A stretch of DNA of 64,000 nucleotides, from positions 310,001 to 374,000 of the forward strand of contig NZ_VSDO01000003.1 in NCBI RefSeq assembly GCF_008084145.1, read 5' to 3'. Every line of letters begins with the position of its first letter. Within the stretch, counting starts at the first letter, position 1. The notes below the pieces were generated by a model. It did not search any database. It was given only the letters and a program-made list of their open reading frames with translations, and had not been told where the DNA came from. This DNA is from Paenibacillus faecis (GTDB taxonomy: Bacteria; Bacillota; Bacilli; Paenibacillales; Paenibacillaceae). Below are positions 1-8,179 of this stretch, in pieces. The position numbers and the translations under genes are program-made.

Positions 1-174
1 CCGGTAATTTATCGCTTTGGACGCTTAGACCGGATTTAGCTGGAAAAACTCCATCTAATATGCGCCCCAGCCGCCAATTTCCCCTGGTTCGGATGAAATA
101 GCGGGAGGTTTTCCAGCTAATCCCCCATTGCTTCCCGGCAAACAGTCAATTAACGGGAGGAAATCCCGGTAACT
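1..174. repeat. Family D intergenic repeat, copy 1 (cut by window edge)
   Basis: Non-coding stretch made of imperfect hairpins with TTAGCTGGA/TCCAGCTAA-like and TTAACGGGA/TCCCGTTAA-like arms (near 39-60, 99-121 and 149-172). The order of motifs matches 24342-24632: a TTTAATTTACCGCT-like block, GGATTTAGCTGGAAAAACTC, then a GCGGGAGG hairpin and an AATTAACGGGAGG block. It probably continues left of the window. It lies downstream of the deacetylase gene; no protein is supported here. Confidence 0.6.
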
Positions 175-180
175 TGCGCC

Positions 181-330
181 AGCACTAGCACTAGCACTAG
201 CATTAGCATTAGCACCAGCTCCAGCTCCAGCTCCAGCTCCAGCTCCAGCTCCAGCACCAGCTTCAACTCCAGCTTCAACTCCAGCTTCAGCACTAGCTCC
301 GGCTCCGGCTCCAGTTCCAGTCCCACTTCC
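181..330. repeat. Hexanucleotide microsatellite (AGCNCC/AGCACT type)
   Basis: About 25 tandem 6-base units, drifting from AGCACT through AGCATT and AGCACC to AGCTCC, AACTCC and GGCTCC. Read leftward they would encode Gly-Ala, Glu-Leu or Ser-Trp dipeptide runs depending on frame. The open frames across this region are therefore a by-product of the 6-base period and are not annotated as genes. The array lies about 70 bp past the end of the polysaccharide operon. Confidence 0.85.
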
Positions 331-401
331 ACTTCGAATTCCAATTGAATCCAGCCCAGCCCAAGCCTCCACACCTTTCCCCCCCGGCCCGGATTCGTTC
401 G

Positions 402-1877
402 TCAGCTCAATTCCTCCAGGCACTTTCGGTACAGCCGGCGGTCGGCTTGATGCACCAGCTCGCTGTTGTGCCACAGGAGGGTGAAGTCCCCTCCATAGCG
501 GGCACATTGCCGGTAAAGGCGGCGGATTCGCTCGAAAGCTCGAGCTTCACACCGGTCTCCCCCATGTTCGGGATGCCATACGGTCTGCTCCATGACGATC
601 AGCGGACGCTCCCGCAGCTTCAGCATCCGCCGGGTTGCCAGGTTGAAAACCGGGTATTCCTGGCAGATGCCGCAGCGGAATCCCGGCGAGTCGGGGTAAC
701 CGAGCGAGCTGTCGTAGTCCAGGCCGGCTTCCTCCCAGGCCTGCCATGTATCGGGGGCCCGCCAGCGCAGAAAATGCTGGCGTCCCCCCCAGGCGTCCTG
801 CCGCACGCCGGCAACCTCCGCTCCCTGCCGCAGCAGGGCAAACTGGCGGCGGATGTCCTGCGGGGACAAATAGGCCCCGTACCCCGGGTGCAGGCCGATC
901 TCATGTCCCCGCGCATGTATGGTTCGCAGCAGTCCGGCGATTTCCGGATCCTCCAGCGTATACGCCTCGTCATAACGCGGATCGGTCTGTTCCGGAATGA
1001 AATAAAAGCTGCTGCGCACCCCGGCCCGCTCGCTCTGCTCCATCAGCCAGCGGAACGTGTTGTACGGGTCCGTCTCCCGGACCCGGTCGCCGCCGCCCGC
1101 GGCCCAGGGCAGCAGCCTGCCCTTCTTCCAGGCGGCCTCGAAGTCCCGGCGCTTTAGCGCGTCGGCGGCCGCCTCCTTAATCAGGCTGAACCGGCCGCGG
1201 CGCCGGTGGGCAAAGAAAGGGTGGTCCACATCGTGGCTGACCACCTTCCGCACCTGCCGGCGCCGGCGCAGCCCGTCCAGCCGCGGCCATAACCGCAGCA
1301 GCAGGCTCCACAGCAGTTCGGCGTAAGCGTTGACGACCGGGAAGTCGAGGAAGTCTTCCCGGTAAGCCAGCGAAGCCCGGACCGGGAACCGGCCATGGCT
1401 GTCCCGGTCGGGAATGACCATCTCTTCATAGCGCGTCAGCATAAAGAAACTGCTGCCGAACAAATCCAGCCCGCAGCGGAGTACGGTGCCCTCCCCCTCC
1501 TCCCGGATGAGCCGTCCTTCCGCGTCCGGTCCGACCGCGGCTCTCTTTTCTTCATGGCTCGATCCTCTTTCCCCTTCGGTTTCGAGTAGTTCTCCGTAAA
1601 TCACGGGCAAGCTGCCAACTTCCTCCATATCCAGCCGGGCGAGCGGTTCCCGGGGGAGCGAGTCCGGGCTCAGCCATTTTCGCTCCGGCATCCCGAGCAG
1701 CACGTCGGAGAGCAGCAGGACCGCCCCTTGACCCGAATCTCCGGCTACGCGAAGCTCCCAGTCTTCCCGGTCTTCCCATTCCAGGATGAAGGGCAGACCC
1801 AGCACTTCCTCCAGCAGCACCCGGGCCGCATAAGCGCGCTCCGGCTGCCGGGAGCGCGGGCAGCGCAGCATCAGCAT
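402..1877 (-). CDS. Polysaccharide deacetylase family protein with N-terminal extension
   Basis: About 491 aa. The C-terminal half is a NodB-type carbohydrate esterase 4 domain: a metal-binding SHDVDHP motif near residue 216 and a second metal motif HEIGLH with histidines near 327 and 332, followed by LLWHN near the end. The N-terminal ~200 residues resemble the extension seen in DUF7033-type deacetylases and carry no recognised catalytic motif. No signal peptide is visible, so a cytoplasmic or membrane-proximal role in modifying a glycan or its precursor is inferred. It is the last gene of the leftward polysaccharide operon and touches the flippase stop. An ATG at 1883 sits only one base from AGGAGG, so the in-frame ATG at 1877 with 7-base spacing was chosen. 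Confidence 0.82.
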   Translation of the reverse strand: MLMLRCPRSRQPERAYAARVLLEEVLGLPFILEWEDREDWELRVAGDSGQGAVLLLSDVLLGMPERKWLSPDSLPREPLARLDMEEVGSLPVIYGELLETEGERGSSHEEKRAAVGPDAEGRLIREEGEGTVLRCGLDLFGSSFFMLTRYEEMVIPDRDSHGRFPVRASLAYREDFLDFPVVNAYAELLWSLLLRLWPRLDGLRRRRQVRKVVSHDVDHPFFAHRRRGRFSLIKEAAADALKRRDFEAAWKKGRLLPWAAGGGDRVRETDPYNTFRWLMEQSERAGVRSSFYFIPEQTDPRYDEAYTLEDPEIAGLLRTIHARGHEIGLHPGYGAYLSPQDIRRQFALLRQGAEVAGVRQDAWGGRQHFLRWRAPDTWQAWEEAGLDYDSSLGYPDSPGFRCGICQEYPVFNLATRRMLKLRERPLIVMEQTVWHPEHGGDRCEARAFERIRRLYRQCARYGGDFTLLWHNSELVHQADRRLYRKCLEELS

Positions 1878-1879
1878 CG

Positions 1880-3223
1880 TCATTCCTCCTGTCCCTGTCC
1901 GGCTCCCGCCCCGGCTTCATTCCCGGGCTCCGGTTCCGCCGGCAGATTCCGGTATTTTTTTACGGCGGTCCAAGACATCCAAAGATGCAGCATGTACCCC
2001 AGCGTGGACGCCAGACTGAACCACAGCACCGCCGTCATGGAGCCTTGCCCGGTATACTTGGCCAGGAGCAGCGCGCCCAGCACGATAATCACCCGCACGA
2101 TTTCCCGGTATAAATGGAGGTCCTGCCGCTCCATGACATCGATTGTGGTCCCGACCGCGTTCGCCACGAACTGGCTTAAATACATGACGCCCAGCAAACG
2201 TACGATCTGCCCGGAATTCCCCCACTCCGGCCCGAACAGGAAAGCAAAGGCGGACGGGGCGATAAAAACCATGACCAGGACGATCGCCAGACCGAACAGG
2301 AAAATGTTGCGCACCGTCCGTTTAAACAACGGATACAGCTTATGGGGGGCATGCAGCCTGTACTGCGAGGATTCGGACAGGTAGACGTTCATGACGGAAG
2401 ACGTGATCAACGTCATCGGAGATCCGAGAATCCGCTGCCCCAAGGCAAACCATCCGGCGACGTGCGGCCCGTAAAAGGCGGCCAGCAGGATCGTCGGGAG
2501 ATAGATGCCCAGGCTGTTCAGCATATTGGAGGCCAGGGACAGCATCGGAAACCGCCGGTACCGGTAAGCCGACTCTTTGATATCACTCCAGGTCGTGTGC
2601 AGGGCGTCTTGCTTTACGTCTTTTCGCCAGATCCGCCACTGCGGAATCAGGCCGCCGAGCCGGCCGGCCACATCGCCGAGAATCAGGCCGAGCGGCCCCT
2701 TGAACAAGCCGCTGAACAGCAGCTGAGCAGACACCAGGGAGAAGCTCTGTGTATATTTGGTCCGCGAGAGCTGACGGAAGTATTTTTTGCGGATCGACCA
2801 GCCATTTAGAATTTGATAGAACCCTCCGAAGAAGAGGCTGAGAATAAAAAAGATGAAAAACTCCCGAATATCGGGTTCATGCGCCCACGTCGCCAGCGGA
2901 CCGGCCAGAAAATAGACCCCCACCCCGCCCAGCAGGCTCATGGCTACACAAATGCGCAGGGACAGGCTCAGCAGACTGCTGGCGACCCGGTCCTCCTCCG
3001 GGAGGGTAATGGCCTGCTCGTAGGAAAAGGAAACAAGCATGAGCATGATGGAGATGATCGAGGTGTACATGGAATAAACGCCGTATTCCGCGGGATTGTA
3101 TAAGCGCGTAATAATAGGCAGGGTGGCGAGAATCAGGAGTTGGCTGATGATCGTCCCGCTGGCCAGGACAACGACGTTCCGGAAAAAATGATCCCTCGTC
3201 AGGTTTTTTAAGCGGTTCAGCAT
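1880..3223 (-). CDS. Wzx-type oligosaccharide flippase (MOP superfamily)
   Basis: About 447 aa, very hydrophobic, with some 12-14 membrane segments beginning at FFRNVVVLASGTIISQLLIL and a charged low-complexity tail (EPEPGNEAGAGAGQG). The N-terminal pattern, in which the first helix is followed by LPIITRLYNPAEYGVYS, is typical of Wzx/RfbX flippases that move undecaprenyl-linked repeat units across the membrane. The open frame extends upstream to 3364, but that part overlaps the aminotransferase and has no membrane character; ATG 3223 leaves a normal 20-bp gap. With a Wzz-like protein in the same operon this supports a Wzx/Wzy-type polymer, although no Wzy polymerase is in the window. Confidence 0.9.
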   Translation of the reverse strand: MLNRLKNLTRDHFFRNVVVLASGTIISQLLILATLPIITRLYNPAEYGVYSMYTSIISIMLMLVSFSYEQAITLPEEDRVASSLLSLSLRICVAMSLLGGVGVYFLAGPLATWAHEPDIREFFIFFILSLFFGGFYQILNGWSIRKKYFRQLSRTKYTQSFSLVSAQLLFSGLFKGPLGLILGDVAGRLGGLIPQWRIWRKDVKQDALHTTWSDIKESAYRYRRFPMLSLASNMLNSLGIYLPTILLAAFYGPHVAGWFALGQRILGSPMTLITSSVMNVYLSESSQYRLHAPHKLYPLFKRTVRNIFLFGLAIVLVMVFIAPSAFAFLFGPEWGNSGQIVRLLGVMYLSQFVANAVGTTIDVMERQDLHLYREIVRVIIVLGALLLAKYTGQGSMTAVLWFSLASTLGYMLHLWMSWTAVKKYRNLPAEPEPGNEAGAGAGQGQEE

Positions 3224-3243
3224 CAGCGATCGGCCCCGGGAAA

Positions 3244-4380
3244 TCAGCGTAGCGACTGCTTTATTTTTTCGCTGATCCAAAGCTGGGTTTCGGCCTCGAT
3301 CTGCGGCCAAATCGGGATGGACAGCACTTCGCCGGCCAACGCTTCCGCCGTGGGCAAATCCCAAAGAGATGGAGCGTACACCGGGAGCCTATGCACAGGG
3401 AGGGGATAGTACACGATCGAGCTGATTCCTTCCGCCTCCAGCCCGGCCTGAAGTTCATCCCGTTTCCCGTCCGCGATCCTTAATGTGTACTGGTGATAGA
3501 CGTGCTTGGCATATGATTTTTCCTCGGGCAGGGTAACCCCCTCCAGACCGCTCAGACAGGCGCGATACCGCTCCGCGGCCAGCCTCCGCCCCGCATTCCA
3601 TTCCTCGATCCGCGGCAGTTTCACCCGCAATATCGCCGCTTGGATCTCGTCCAGGCGGGAATTGAAGCCGATGAGCTCGTTGTAATACTTTTTGCGGGAT
3701 CCATGAGTCCGCAGCATGGCCGCCCGTTCGGCAAGATCGGGATCATTCGTCACCAGCAGGCCGCCGTCTCCGTAAGCGCCGAGGTTTTTGGACGGAAAAA
3801 AGGAATAGCATCCCGCGGTCCCCAGCGTCCCGAGCTTCCGGTTCTTGTATTCGCCGCCAAATCCCTGAGCCACGTCCTCGATCACTTTCAGATCGTACCG
3901 GGCGGCCATTTCGAGCAGCGGGTCCATATCGACGGCATGGCCGAACAGATGCACCGGTATCACCGCTTTTGTCTTGGCGGTCAACACCGTTTCCAGGCGG
4001 CCGGGGTCCAGGTTAAAGGTGTCCGGTTCCACATCGACGAACACCGGAACCGCTCCGACACGGCTGATCGCCTCCGCCGTGGCAAAAAAAGTGAACGGCG
4101 TGGTCACCACTTCGTCGCCCTCGCCGATTCCCGCCGCCAGCAAGGCGATGACGAGCGCATCGGTTCCCGAATTCAACGCGATCGCATGGGCCGCACCAAG
4201 ATACTCGGCTGCCTCCCGTTCAAAGGCTTTGACGTTGTCCCCCATAATAAAGGCGCCGCTATCCAGCACTTTTTCAATCGCATCCATCATCTGCGGCTTC
4301 AGTTCACGAACCTCGCAGCCTATATCAAGGACGGGGATTTTCCCCATCGCTTTTTCCGCTTTGTTTTCTCGTTCCCTCAT
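3244..4380 (-). CDS. wbpE: DegT/DnrJ/EryC1/StrS aminotransferase, WbpE-like
   Basis: About 378 aa PLP-dependent sugar aminotransferase. The Schiff-base lysine lies in SFFPSKNLGAYGDGG (near residue 198), preceded by LNSGTDAL for phosphate binding and VIEDVAQGFGG carrying the cofactor-binding Asp. In the WbpA-B-E-D-I pathway this enzyme aminates the 3-keto sugar made by WbpB. The neighbouring wbpD, wbpA, wbpB and epimerase genes make this assignment better than a generic EPS aminotransferase. ATG 4380 follows the wbpD stop by 7 bases and has an AGAGGG/GGAGG-rich leader; upstream ATGs would overlap wbpD. Exact substrate is inferred from context. Confidence 0.88.
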   Translation of the reverse strand: MRERENKAEKAMGKIPVLDIGCEVRELKPQMMDAIEKVLDSGAFIMGDNVKAFEREAAEYLGAAHAIALNSGTDALVIALLAAGIGEGDEVVTTPFTFFATAEAISRVGAVPVFVDVEPDTFNLDPGRLETVLTAKTKAVIPVHLFGHAVDMDPLLEMAARYDLKVIEDVAQGFGGEYKNRKLGTLGTAGCYSFFPSKNLGAYGDGGLLVTNDPDLAERAAMLRTHGSRKKYYNELIGFNSRLDEIQAAILRVKLPRIEEWNAGRRLAAERYRACLSGLEGVTLPEEKSYAKHVYHQYTLRIADGKRDELQAGLEAEGISSIVYYPLPVHRLPVYAPSLWDLPTAEALAGEVLSIPIWPQIEAETQLWISEKIKQSLR

Positions 4381-4387
4381 CGTCCCT

Positions 4388-4972
4388 CTACCCTTCCTCC
4401 GTTTTACTGACCGTCTCTTGATTTCGTTCATACTTCCTTCCGCACTCCGCACATACCGCCTTGCGGTCGCGGAAAGCCAAGGTTAGCCCGCACTCGCACA
4501 CCCAACCCAGGCGCCTGGCGGGTACACCGGCTACCATGGCGTAAGCGGGAACGTCCCGATTGACCACGGCCCCGGCCGCCACAAAAGCGGATTCCCCGAT
4601 CGTCACGCCGCACACTACCGTCGCGTTCGCTCCGATCGACGCCCCGCGCTTGACCACGGTAGGCCGGTAATCCGCGCTCGTGTTGCGCGGAAATGCCGAA
4701 CGGGGCGTCCGCACGTTGGTGAAAACCATGCTCGGTCCGCAGAAGACGTAATCCTCCAATACGACTCCCTCATATACGGACACGTTATTCTGGATTTTGA
4801 CGCCCCGACCGATAGATACATTCGGCGCAACATACACGTTCTGGCCCAGGCTGCAGCGTTCCCCGATTTCCGCTCCCGCCGAGACATGGCTGAAATGCCA
4901 CACCCGCGTCCCCTCGCCGACCCGGGCGCCTTCATCCACAATGGCGGTGGGATGCGCATAATAGGTTTCCAA
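4388..4972 (-). CDS. wbpD: Left-handed beta-helix N-acetyltransferase, WbpD-like
   Basis: About 194 aa of hexapeptide repeats ([LIV]-G-x4 turns such as IGERCSLGQNVYVAPNVSIGRG) forming the LbH acyltransferase fold, with the NVRTPRSAFPRN loop typical of WbpD/WlbB enzymes that acetylate the 3-amino group of UDP-GlcNAc3NA. The C-terminus has a CxC...CxxC cluster (VCECG, CAECG) that looks like a small zinc ribbon and occurs in part of this family. The first codon is TTG (TTGGAAACC) preceded by GGGGG about 9 bases upstream; no better start lies nearby. It stands between wbpA and wbpE. Confidence 0.87.
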   Translation of the reverse strand: METYYAHPTAIVDEGARVGEGTRVWHFSHVSAGAEIGERCSLGQNVYVAPNVSIGRGVKIQNNVSVYEGVVLEDYVFCGPSMVFTNVRTPRSAFPRNTSADYRPTVVKRGASIGANATVVCGVTIGESAFVAAGAVVNRDVPAYAMVAGVPARRLGWVCECGLTLAFRDRKAVCAECGRKYERNQETVSKTEEG

Positions 4973-5030
4973 GATCTATCGCCCCCGTATAATGAACATT
5001 TTTGGCGTTCTTGCGTTTTTTGCGCGTTAG

Positions 5031-6368
5031 CTAGAGCAAATAGTAGGCTTCCGGCTTGGCATACCGGTTCATGGCATTGCGTGTGTCAAGCAGACAGCGG
5101 CTTCGCCGACCGATCCGTTCGTAATCGAAAGCGGTATGGTCCGTCGCGATCACGGTGATATCCGCTTCAGCCAGCCCCTCTCCGGTGACCTGGATGCATT
5201 CGTACGTTCGATCCTGGAACCGGAACGACGGAATATGCGGATCGCTGATCCATACTTCGGCTCCCCGTTCCTCCAACAGCCGGATCATCTGCAGCACCGG
5301 CGATTCCCGGTAATCGTCGATGTCCCGTTTGTACGCCACGCCAAGCAGATAGACAGTGGAGCCATGCAGGGGCTTGCGGGCTAAATTGAGTATTTCCGCG
5401 ATCTTGTGGACGACGAACTCCGGCATCGCGTTGTTGATCTCGCCCGCCAGCTCGATCAGCCGGGTGTGATAGTTGTACTGCCGGGCTTTCCAAGTCAAAT
5501 AGAAGGGATCGATCGGGATGCAATGTCCGCCCAGGCCCGGTCCCGGATAAAACGCCATGAACCCGTAGGGCTTCGTCTTCGCGGCATCGATCACTTCCCA
5601 GACGTTAAGACCCATGCGGTCGCAAAGAATCGCCATCTCGTTGGCGAGGGCAATATTGATATGCCGGAACGTATTCTCGTAAATTTTCTCCATCTCGGCC
5701 ACGGCCGGGCTGGAGACGAGGTGCACCTCTCCATCCAGCACCTGCCGATACAGTTCCGCCGCGACTTCCGTGCAGGCCGAAGTGACCCCGCCGACCACCT
5801 TGGGGGTGTTCTTGGTGTTGAACGAAGTGTTGCCGGGGTCGATGCGCTCCGGGGAATACGCGAGGAAAAAGTCCTCCCCGCACACCAGTCCGGTCGATTC
5901 CAGAATCGGCTTGATCAATTCCTCGGTCGTCCCGGGGTATGTGGTGCTTTCCAGCACGACCAGCATCCCGGGATGCAAGTGGCGGGCGACTTCCCGCGCC
6001 GAGTTCTCGACATAGCTGGTGTCCGGCTGCTGATAGACGTCCAGCGGCGTCGGCACGCAGATGGCCACCGTATCCGCCTCCCCGAGGAAGGCGTAGTCGG
6101 CCGTCGCCCGGAGCCGGCCGCTCCGCGCCATCTCCCGGAGGTCGTCATCCACGACATCCCCGATATAGTTGTAGCCGCGGTTCACCATCTCCACCTTCTG
6201 CGCCTGGACGTCAAAGCCGATGACCCGGTACCCGGCTTTGGCCTTTTCCACCGCCAGCGGCAGGCCGACGTAGCCGAGTCCGATCACCCCGATGACGGCG
6301 CTCCGGGTTTGCAGCTTTTCCAATAAAGTTGTGCTGTGTTTCGATTTCCTTCCTTTTTGCCCGCTCAT
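5031..6368 (-). CDS. wbpA: UDP-N-acetyl-D-glucosamine 6-dehydrogenase, WbpA-like
   Basis: About 445 aa, the usual length for the UDP-glucose/GDP-mannose dehydrogenase family. The NAD-binding motif GLGYVG is at residues 30-35, the catalytic cysteine at 283 in GGHCIPIDP, and VGGVT and SPERIDPGN are family hallmarks. The WbpA/WbpO/TviB-like subgroup oxidises UDP-GlcNAc C6 twice to UDP-GlcNAcA, the first step of diacetamido-uronate synthesis. The ATG has GGAGG 12 bases upstream. A 760-bp repeat-rich gap separates it from wbpB, so the operon may depend on read-through or on a promoter within the gap. Confidence 0.9.
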   Translation of the reverse strand: MSGQKGRKSKHSTTLLEKLQTRSAVIGVIGLGYVGLPLAVEKAKAGYRVIGFDVQAQKVEMVNRGYNYIGDVVDDDLREMARSGRLRATADYAFLGEADTVAICVPTPLDVYQQPDTSYVENSAREVARHLHPGMLVVLESTTYPGTTEELIKPILESTGLVCGEDFFLAYSPERIDPGNTSFNTKNTPKVVGGVTSACTEVAAELYRQVLDGEVHLVSSPAVAEMEKIYENTFRHINIALANEMAILCDRMGLNVWEVIDAAKTKPYGFMAFYPGPGLGGHCIPIDPFYLTWKARQYNYHTRLIELAGEINNAMPEFVVHKIAEILNLARKPLHGSTVYLLGVAYKRDIDDYRESPVLQMIRLLEERGAEVWISDPHIPSFRFQDRTYECIQVTGEGLAEADITVIATDHTAFDYERIGRRSRCLLDTRNAMNRYAKPEAYYLL

Positions 6369-6501
6369 CGCCTACTGCGTCCTCCGTTTCCCTTTTCCTT
6401 AAAGTTTCCATATAAGCTGAACTAAAGAATTAGCGGTCTGCAGGCTGACCGGTTATTAACGGGAAAATCTCCTGTTTATTCTCCGCTCTTGTCCCTTGGA
6501 T

Positions 6502-6829
6502 CACTAGCGTTGCAAAAAACTCAAGCAAATGTGTCAGCGCCAACTCCGTTCTGAGGTAGGGTCGTAAATAAGGGTCTTTTACGGCGCTATTTTGTCGAAT
6601 TTGGCTCTTTGGCATGAAATAGCGGTCTTTTGGGGCCTTATTTTAGAGAAAGTCGGGCAAAAACCGGATTTTTGGGCTCGCACCAGAGAAATAAGGCCCT
6701 TTTTAGCCGCTATTTTCCCCGAAAAAGCAAATCGGGTTGAAATAACGGCCCAAAAGGCCGTTATTCGGCGGGCGGCAAGAAAGATTGCGGGTAGGCAGCA
6801 CCCATATCAGTTCTAATGCAACGCTAGTG
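6502..6829 (+). mobile_element. 328-bp TIR element, full copy (MITE-like)
   Basis: Bounded by exact 13-bp inverted repeats CACTAGCGTTGCA (6502-6514) and TGCAACGCTAGTG (6817-6829). The interior matches the element at 56053-57789 once its inserted IS is removed, which gives nearly the same length (330 bp). The interior holds nested AAATAGCGG/CCGCTATTT motifs, so RNA from it would fold strongly. No transposase is encoded, hence a non-autonomous element. No target duplication is apparent at this copy. Confidence 0.75.
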
Positions 6830-6990
6830 GAAAAAAACGGACCAAAACTCGATTTTTGTACCCGCTCCAGGGTAATAAGGCCCTTTTTAGCCGCTATTTT
6901 CCCCGAAAAATCGTATCTGTGCGAAATAGCAGCCCATAACGCCGTTATTATAGCGGGTGGCAAGTGAAATTGCGGGTCGGCAAGCATCCA
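6830..6990 (+). repeat. Partial TIR element (right portion)
   Basis: Directly abuts the full copy and repeats its right half: CTCGATTTTT, AATAAGGCCCTTTTTAGCCG, CTATTTTCCCCGAAAAA, and a CGGGTCGGCA tail. It lacks the terminal TGCAACGCTAGTG. This suggests a truncated tandem or previously inserted copy. Confidence 0.65.
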
Positions 6991-7132
6991 CCCTAGCCCT
7001 CGAAATCCCTATTTTCAGAACAATTAACGGGAGGTTTTCCGGCTAATTTCCCTTTGCAACCGCGTAGGCACCAAATTAACGGGAGGAAGTCCCGTTCATT
7101 TGACTCCAGCCCTTTCAACAGACGGCCATCGT

Positions 7133-8179
7133 CTATCTTCCGTTCCGGACAATATCCCAGGCCAGCCGAACCGCCCGGGCCCCTTCTTCCAAGGTAACGG
7201 CCGGTTCCCTTCCCGTCCGGATCGCCTCCACCATATCGGCGATAATCCGTTCATGCCCCGGCACGCCATAGGGATCGGCCTCTACCTCGGCCATGATTCT
7301 GCCGATCTCCTCATCCGGCATCTTGACGCAGTTCCACGCCTTGATCCAGTTGGCGGTCCGCCCGCCGATCAGGACGTATCCGTTCTCGCCGAACACCGCC
7401 AGGCTTTCTTCCAGGTTATGCTCGTAAACGGTCGTACATGCCTCTACGACGCCTAACGTGCCGTTTGCGAATTTCAACGCCGCGATCGCGGTATCTTCGG
7501 CCTCCATGTTGCGGATTCGGGTGTCCACCCAAGATCTCACTTCGGCCACGGGACCGAACAGCCAGAGGAGCAAATCCAGGCTGTGGATGCCCTGATTCAT
7601 AAGGACGCCGCCGTCCATCGCCACCGTGCCCCGCCAAGCCGCCTGATCATAGTAAGCCTGGCTGCGGTTCCAGCGGACGGTCGCGTTGACATGGCTCAGC
7701 TTGCCGAACATCTTGCGGTCCAGCGCCTCTTTCAAATGGCGGATTGCCGGCCGGTAACGGTTCGGATGTACGACCGTAGCTTTGACGCCAGCGGCCGCCG
7801 CGGCCTCCCCGATGCTCTCGGCCTCCTCCGCGCAGAGGGCGAGCGGCTTCTCGATGACCAGATGCTTGCCGGCCCGGGCCGCGGCGATCGCCAGCTCGGC
7901 GTGCAGCCCGCTGGGCGTGCAGATGCAGACGGCGTCGATATCCGGCTCCCGGTCCAGCATTTCCGCCATCCCCGCGTACGCCGGCACATTCCAGCTCTCT
8001 GCCAGCGCGGACACCCTCGTCAAGTTCGGGTCGCAGAGCGCCGCCAGGGCGGCTCCTTCCGCCTGTTGAATCGCTTCGAGATGCTTGCCGGCGATATGCC
8101 CGCAGCCGACAATGGCGAAGCGGATCTCCCCGGCTTGCACCCGCTCCCTTTCCGATTCGAATTCGGGTCGTTTTCTCAT
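7133..8179 (-). CDS. wbpB: Gfo/Idh/MocA oxidoreductase, WbpB-like
   Basis: About 348 aa. The N-terminal Rossmann fold starts at IRFAIVGCGHIAGKH, followed by the family lysine motif EKPLAL near residue 110 and a C-terminal alpha/beta domain with MDGGVLMNQGIHSLDLL. In the Wbp pathway this enzyme oxidises C3 of UDP-GlcNAcA to the 3-keto sugar used by WbpE. Family membership is certain; the substrate is inferred from the linked wbpA, wbpE, wbpD and epimerase. The ATG overlaps the stop of the Wzz-like gene (ATGA type), so translation is probably coupled. Confidence 0.87.
   Translation of the reverse strand: MRKRPEFESERERVQAGEIRFAIVGCGHIAGKHLEAIQQAEGAALAALCDPNLTRVSALAESWNVPAYAGMAEMLDREPDIDAVCICTPSGLHAELAIAAARAGKHLVIEKPLALCAEEAESIGEAAAAAGVKATVVHPNRYRPAIRHLKEALDRKMFGKLSHVNATVRWNRSQAYYDQAAWRGTVAMDGGVLMNQGIHSLDLLLWLFGPVAEVRSWVDTRIRNMEAEDTAIAALKFANGTLGVVEACTTVYEHNLEESLAVFGENGYVLIGGRTANWIKAWNCVKMPDEEIGRIMAEVEADPYGVPGHERIIADMVEAIRTGREPAVTLEEGARAVRLAWDIVRNGR

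Larger units (their letters stand above)
6411..7102. repeat. Family D repeat, copy 2, interrupted by the TIR element
   Basis: 6411-6500 resembles 24342-24485 (TGAACTAAAGAATT, TTAACGGGAAAATCTCC, CCGCTCTTG) and 7021-7102 resembles 24553-24632 (AATTAACGGGAGGTT, then GCACCAAATTAACGGGA). In the 24-kb copy the two halves are about 60 bp apart. Here they are split by the 328-bp TIR element and a partial second copy. This accounts for the gap between wbpA and wbpB; no gene is supported in it. Confidence 0.65.

Noticed and set aside
55..507. Open frames with Gly-Ala and Glu-Leu repeats across the hexamer array
   Set aside because: The 6-base period keeps frames open by chance; the frames overlap the deacetylase 3' end, lack a ribosome site and show no family similarity outside the repeat.
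1880..3364. Longer start for the flippase at 3364
   Set aside because: The extra residues overlap the aminotransferase coding end and lack hydrophobic character; ATG 3223 starts directly before the first helix region.
6592..6987. Small open frames inside the TIR element with similar peptides in several copies
   Set aside because: The peptide similarity follows the DNA similarity of the repeat; the copy at 56053 has a stop in that frame, so coding is not conserved.
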